A stretch of 64,000 nt of DNA. Origin: Lentimicrobium saccharophilum (lineage in GTDB: Bacteria > Bacteroidota > Bacteroidia > Bacteroidales > Lentimicrobiaceae). The DNA lies in NCBI RefSeq assembly GCF_001192835.1, contig NZ_DF968182.1, positions 2,575,113 to 2,639,112 of the forward strand. Reading direction: 5' to 3'. The translations under genes and the position numbers were made by a program. Under the pieces are notes generated by a model. The model was not told the origin of the DNA and did no database searches. It worked only from the letters and a program-made list of their open reading frames with translations. This document shows, piece after piece, positions 61,602 to 64,000 of the stretch (the stretch's first letter is position 1; every line of letters starts with the position of its first letter).

Positions 61602-62876
61602 TTATTTCCTTATCAGCTTCGTTACCGCCACTGATTCATTATTTTGCAGACGCACAATAAATACTCCCGGAGGCAGACCGCCAATGTCAATCCGGATTTG
61701 TGAACCGGTAAACTTCAGTTCCATAACCAGTTGTCCGGTGAGGGTAAGGATCAAAAGTCTGGCAATGTCTGTTGAGACAGCAGTTGAAATGGTAACCATG
61801 TCATTTGCCGGATTGGGATTCAGGGAAAGGGAATTCACCCGCGACACTCCGGAAACAGAAAGAGCATCGCAGGCAGCTTCCACCTCTCCGGGGCTGTTGC
61901 AACCGGGAGCGTTATCATATATTTCAACAGTACCATTGGGGTCCGCCAGATAATCGCAGATGCTTTGCACATTGCATTCGGCCAGGGTATGATTGTAAAT
62001 GATTTCGAGATCCTGAATGGATTGGGAAGTGATATGCTCCAGACCGCCGATGTCTGAGAGGGCATTATTCCAGCGGATTTTCAGACTTCCGCCAATGGAG
62101 GTAAGCTGATCCAACCCCTGCAGGGACGATAGTGACTCATTCAGATCGAACCAGCAATGTTGACCTGCGGTAACCAGTGAATCCAGGCCGGTAAGATCAG
62201 CCAGGTTATTATTCCCGGCTACAAACAGGCCTCCCCCAATGACAGATAACCGGGTAAGGCCGTTTAAATTTACGAGCAAAGGATTTCCGAAGGTGAATCC
62301 ATAAATAAACTCTATACCTCCCACCTGCAGGTTTCCCCCGACAGAGGCCAGATTTTCAAGGCCTGAAAGCGTAACCAGTGAATAATTGCCACACAGTTTC
62401 AGGTTCCCCTGTACGGAAACCAGGCTGCTGAGCCCGGCCAGGCTGGTAAGCAAGGGATTCCCCGTGCTGTATGGGTATTGTCCCCAGACAATATCTCCGA
62501 TGATCAGGTCACCGTTGATTTCTGACAGGTTTTCAAGACCCAGAAGATCTTCAAGAACATCATTCTGCTCAATACGTAAATCACCTCCCAGGGTTTCCAG
62601 GTTCTGAAGTCCCGACAGGTCACCAAGCAATTCATTGAGTCTGATTTCCAGATTGCCTCCGATGGATAGCAGCACACCCAGGCCATCGAGTCTGGTGATA
62701 TCAGCACCTGAAATAATTACATTCCCTTCAATCTCCGAGCATCCCGGGTAATTTACCTGGAAATTATCAATCTGTTCCTGGGTAGTAAAGGTGATGCCCT
62801 CCGGCAGGCAACCCTGAGGAAAAACTACCTGTTGGCTGATGACAAAACCAATGATAAAGAGCAATAATTTCTTCAT
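61602..62876 (-). CDS. LRR-like repeat protein with T9SS tail (copy A)
   Basis: This 424-residue paralogue of copy B is the first gene of the four-gene operon. After the signal peptide (to VVFPQ) it repeats CLPEGITFTTQEQIDNFQV, then 23-24-residue units (LSGLQNLETLGGDLRI, LLGLENLSEINGDLII, LSGLENLASVGGNLQV, LQGLDQLTSIGGSLKI). The same Cys cap appears (CNVQSICDYLADPNGTVEI, NNAPGCNSPGEVEAAC analogue), and a T9SS tail ends it (LSLNPNPANDMVTI, LPPGVFIVRL). The two copies flank the peptidase and propeller genes, which suggests duplication of the outer gene. The subtilase gene follows after 35 bp. Confidence 0.9.
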   Translation of the reverse strand: MKKLLLFIIGFVISQQVVFPQGCLPEGITFTTQEQIDNFQVNYPGCSEIEGNVIISGADITRLDGLGVLLSIGGNLEIRLNELLGDLSGLQNLETLGGDLRIEQNDVLEDLLGLENLSEINGDLIIGDIVWGQYPYSTGNPLLTSLAGLSSLVSVQGNLKLCGNYSLVTLSGLENLASVGGNLQVGGIEFIYGFTFGNPLLVNLNGLTRLSVIGGGLFVAGNNNLADLTGLDSLVTAGQHCWFDLNESLSSLQGLDQLTSIGGSLKIRWNNALSDIGGLEHITSQSIQDLEIIYNHTLAECNVQSICDYLADPNGTVEIYDNAPGCNSPGEVEAACDALSVSGVSRVNSLSLNPNPANDMVTISTAVSTDIARLLILTLTGQLVMELKFTGSQIRIDIGGLPPGVFIVRLQNNESVAVTKLIRK

Positions 62877-63360
62877 TATCCGGTTTCCTGATAACTGATT
62901 TGTAAATAGTTGCAGCAGTATTGAATTCAGGATATAATGATCCGGAAGTCATAATAAATTTACCCTCCAGGATTGGAAGCGCTGCCGGAAAGATTGAATA
63001 GATGCCAGCAAAGTATGAATAAGGGCAGGAAAAAGCAGGAAGAAAGCCAACAGGCTTCTAAAGGCGTCAAGATACAAATTATTACTCAGAATTCCAAGTA
63101 ATTGAACCGGTTTTGCATCAGAAGTATAATCCTTAAGCATTTAATTGCCTCAGATCCCGGAAACGGTATTTCCCGCATCAGGGATACTGCAGAAAGAATT
63201 ATCAGCGGAATTTTGTCCGGTTCAAAATAACCTATAGCAAGGCTTTGATTATGATTTGGATAAATTTACCGGATCAAATATTTTGAAACAAATCCCGGAG
63301 GTATCCGTTATTGAGAATAACGCTTCTGATGCAGCGGTTCAAAACCAGCATTTACAACCA
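62877..63360. other. 484-bp divergent gap between the exported operon and the AraC gene
   Basis: No exact TAnnTTTG element was confirmed for either side. A hydrophobic 63-codon frame at 62949-63140 (minus) is not convincing. Otherwise nothing is seen. Confidence 0.55.
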
Positions 63361-64000
63361 ATGACCAGTCCGATTTCCATTACCGCTCTTACCTGCGAGT
63401 ATCTTGCACCGCAAGCGTTGAATCCTGCTTCAACCCACCGCCACGACCATGAAGAGTTGTGGATCATCACCCATGGAAACCCTGAGTACACGGTTGATTT
63501 CGTTTCTGAAACCCTGGAAGCCCCGGTAATTGTATATGTTGCCCAGGGGAAGGTCCACTCATTCGTGCCCGACCACCAAACGCGCGGCTGGCTGATCCGA
63601 TACCGGAATGATTTTATCCCGCAAAGCCGCTTTAATTTTTATTCCGGATTTATTGAGAAGGTTCAATACCCGCTGAGCCACGATTACTGCAGCACCACCC
63701 TGCATGCCCTGTGCGAGATTATGCTGAGGGAAAGCACGGAGCACAATCCGGACTATCAGGTACTGCGCCACCTGCTCAGCGCAATACTGGCCAAACTTGA
63801 GAAAGATGCACACACTGAATACCTGGGGGAATCCGGCACGGCCAACACCCGCCTGATCACCTTCAACAACTTCCTGAAAATCCTGGAGAATAACTTTCAC
63901 CGGCCTGAAGGCGCAGATTTTTATGCCGAAAAACTGAACATGACTGCCCGTAATCTTAATCTGATCACCCAGGCTTCGTTCGGAAAAACCGCCACTGATA
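63361..64000 (+). CDS. AraC-family regulator with cupin sensor, partial at window edge
   Basis: The frame is open to the window end; 213 codons are visible from the ATG at 63361. A TTG at 63283 would add 26 residues. The N-terminal cupin has ASTHRHDHEELWIITHG with metal-like His residues and VYVAQGKVHSFVPD. The start of the first AraC helix-turn-helix is present (FHRPEGADFYAEKLNMTARN, then LITQASFGKTATD). The second helix-turn-helix is off the window. It probably responds to a small ligand through the cupin and controls nearby genes; the target is not clear from this side. Confidence 0.88.
   Translation, partial: MTSPISITALTCEYLAPQALNPASTHRHDHEELWIITHGNPEYTVDFVSETLEAPVIVYVAQGKVHSFVPDHQTRGWLIRYRNDFIPQSRFNFYSGFIEKVQYPLSHDYCSTTLHALCEIMLRESTEHNPDYQVLRHLLSAILAKLEKDAHTEYLGESGTANTRLITFNNFLKILENNFHRPEGADFYAEKLNMTARNLNLITQASFGKTATD

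Noticed and set aside
62949-63140. 63-codon hydrophobic minus-strand frame
   Set aside because: It has no promoter element, no clear ribosome context and no conserved pattern; most likely chance.
1-64000. tRNA, rRNA, CRISPR arrays, prophage or insertion sequences
   Set aside because: No T-loop-like segments with paired arms, no regularly spaced short repeats with unique spacers, and no transposase, integrase or terminal inverted repeats were seen.

Overview
The window looks like chromosome of a free-living member of the Bacteroidota, most likely an anaerobic or microaerophilic Bacteroidales/Marinilabiliales-type organism. Three things suggest this: nine proteins end in recognisable type IX secretion (T9SS) sorting tails; promoters match the Bacteroidota -7 element TAnnTTTG; and gingipain-like C25 peptidases, a PorT-like barrel and a B12-dependent ribonucleotide reductase are present. 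No tRNA, rRNA, CRISPR array, prophage or insertion sequence was seen.

Layout. 1-4243 (minus): two large exported proteins sharing a C-terminal module; the first runs off the window edge. 4893-10804 (plus): a phosphate acquisition operon of DUF47/PhoU-like protein, a PiT phosphate transporter fused to a cytoplasmic coiled coil and LuxR-type HTH, an OprO/OprP-type porin, and a lipoprotein with four lamin-tail repeats, closed by a terminator. 10907-16313 (plus): a second set of a divergent CYTH-like protein, a canonical CYTH (triphosphate tunnel) protein, an SLC13/DASS transporter with altered SNT motifs, an unrecognised two-TM protein and a T9SS-exported propeller-like protein. Together these suggest a phosphate/polyphosphate uptake and sensing locus. 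16458-25224: an SDR-DUF2867 protein, a secreted cyanophycinase divergent from isoaspartyl dipeptidase (cyanophycin breakdown), a ferredoxin-nitroreductase, an MsbA-like exporter, RbfA and a LolC/E-like permease. 25503-33277: two tandem C25 peptidases. 33709-43451: NYN-cold-shock fusion, PorT-like barrel, CAP protein, a PhoB/PhoR-like two-component pair, polyprenyl synthase, radical SAM protein, pterin dehydratase, a short helical-repeat protein and NrdJ. 43973-51372: a giant outer-membrane pseudo-peptidase/propeller/barrel protein, MBL hydrolase, M20 amidohydrolase, a LEA-like amphipathic protein and an AAA_14/DUF4143 ATPase with a striking palindromic promoter. 51612-62876: an FG-GAP/SprB protein, then a four-gene operon of exported proteins (LRR-like, subtilase, YCF48-like propeller, LRR-like). 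63361-end: the start of an AraC-type regulator.

The main themes are phosphate handling (4.9-16.3 kb, perhaps with the regulator pair at 36.2-37.9 kb) and extracellular protein or polymer degradation through T9SS (C25 and S8 peptidases, cyanophycinase, adhesin-like proteins). The most unusual items are the transporter-transcription factor fusion, the CYTH/DASS/two-TM set, a non-catalytic alpha/beta module shared by the C25 and S8 peptidases, the CCCGACA palindrome at the AAA_14 gene, and a class of promoters placed exactly 4 nt from the start codon. All functional calls come from reading sequence motifs; no database search was run.
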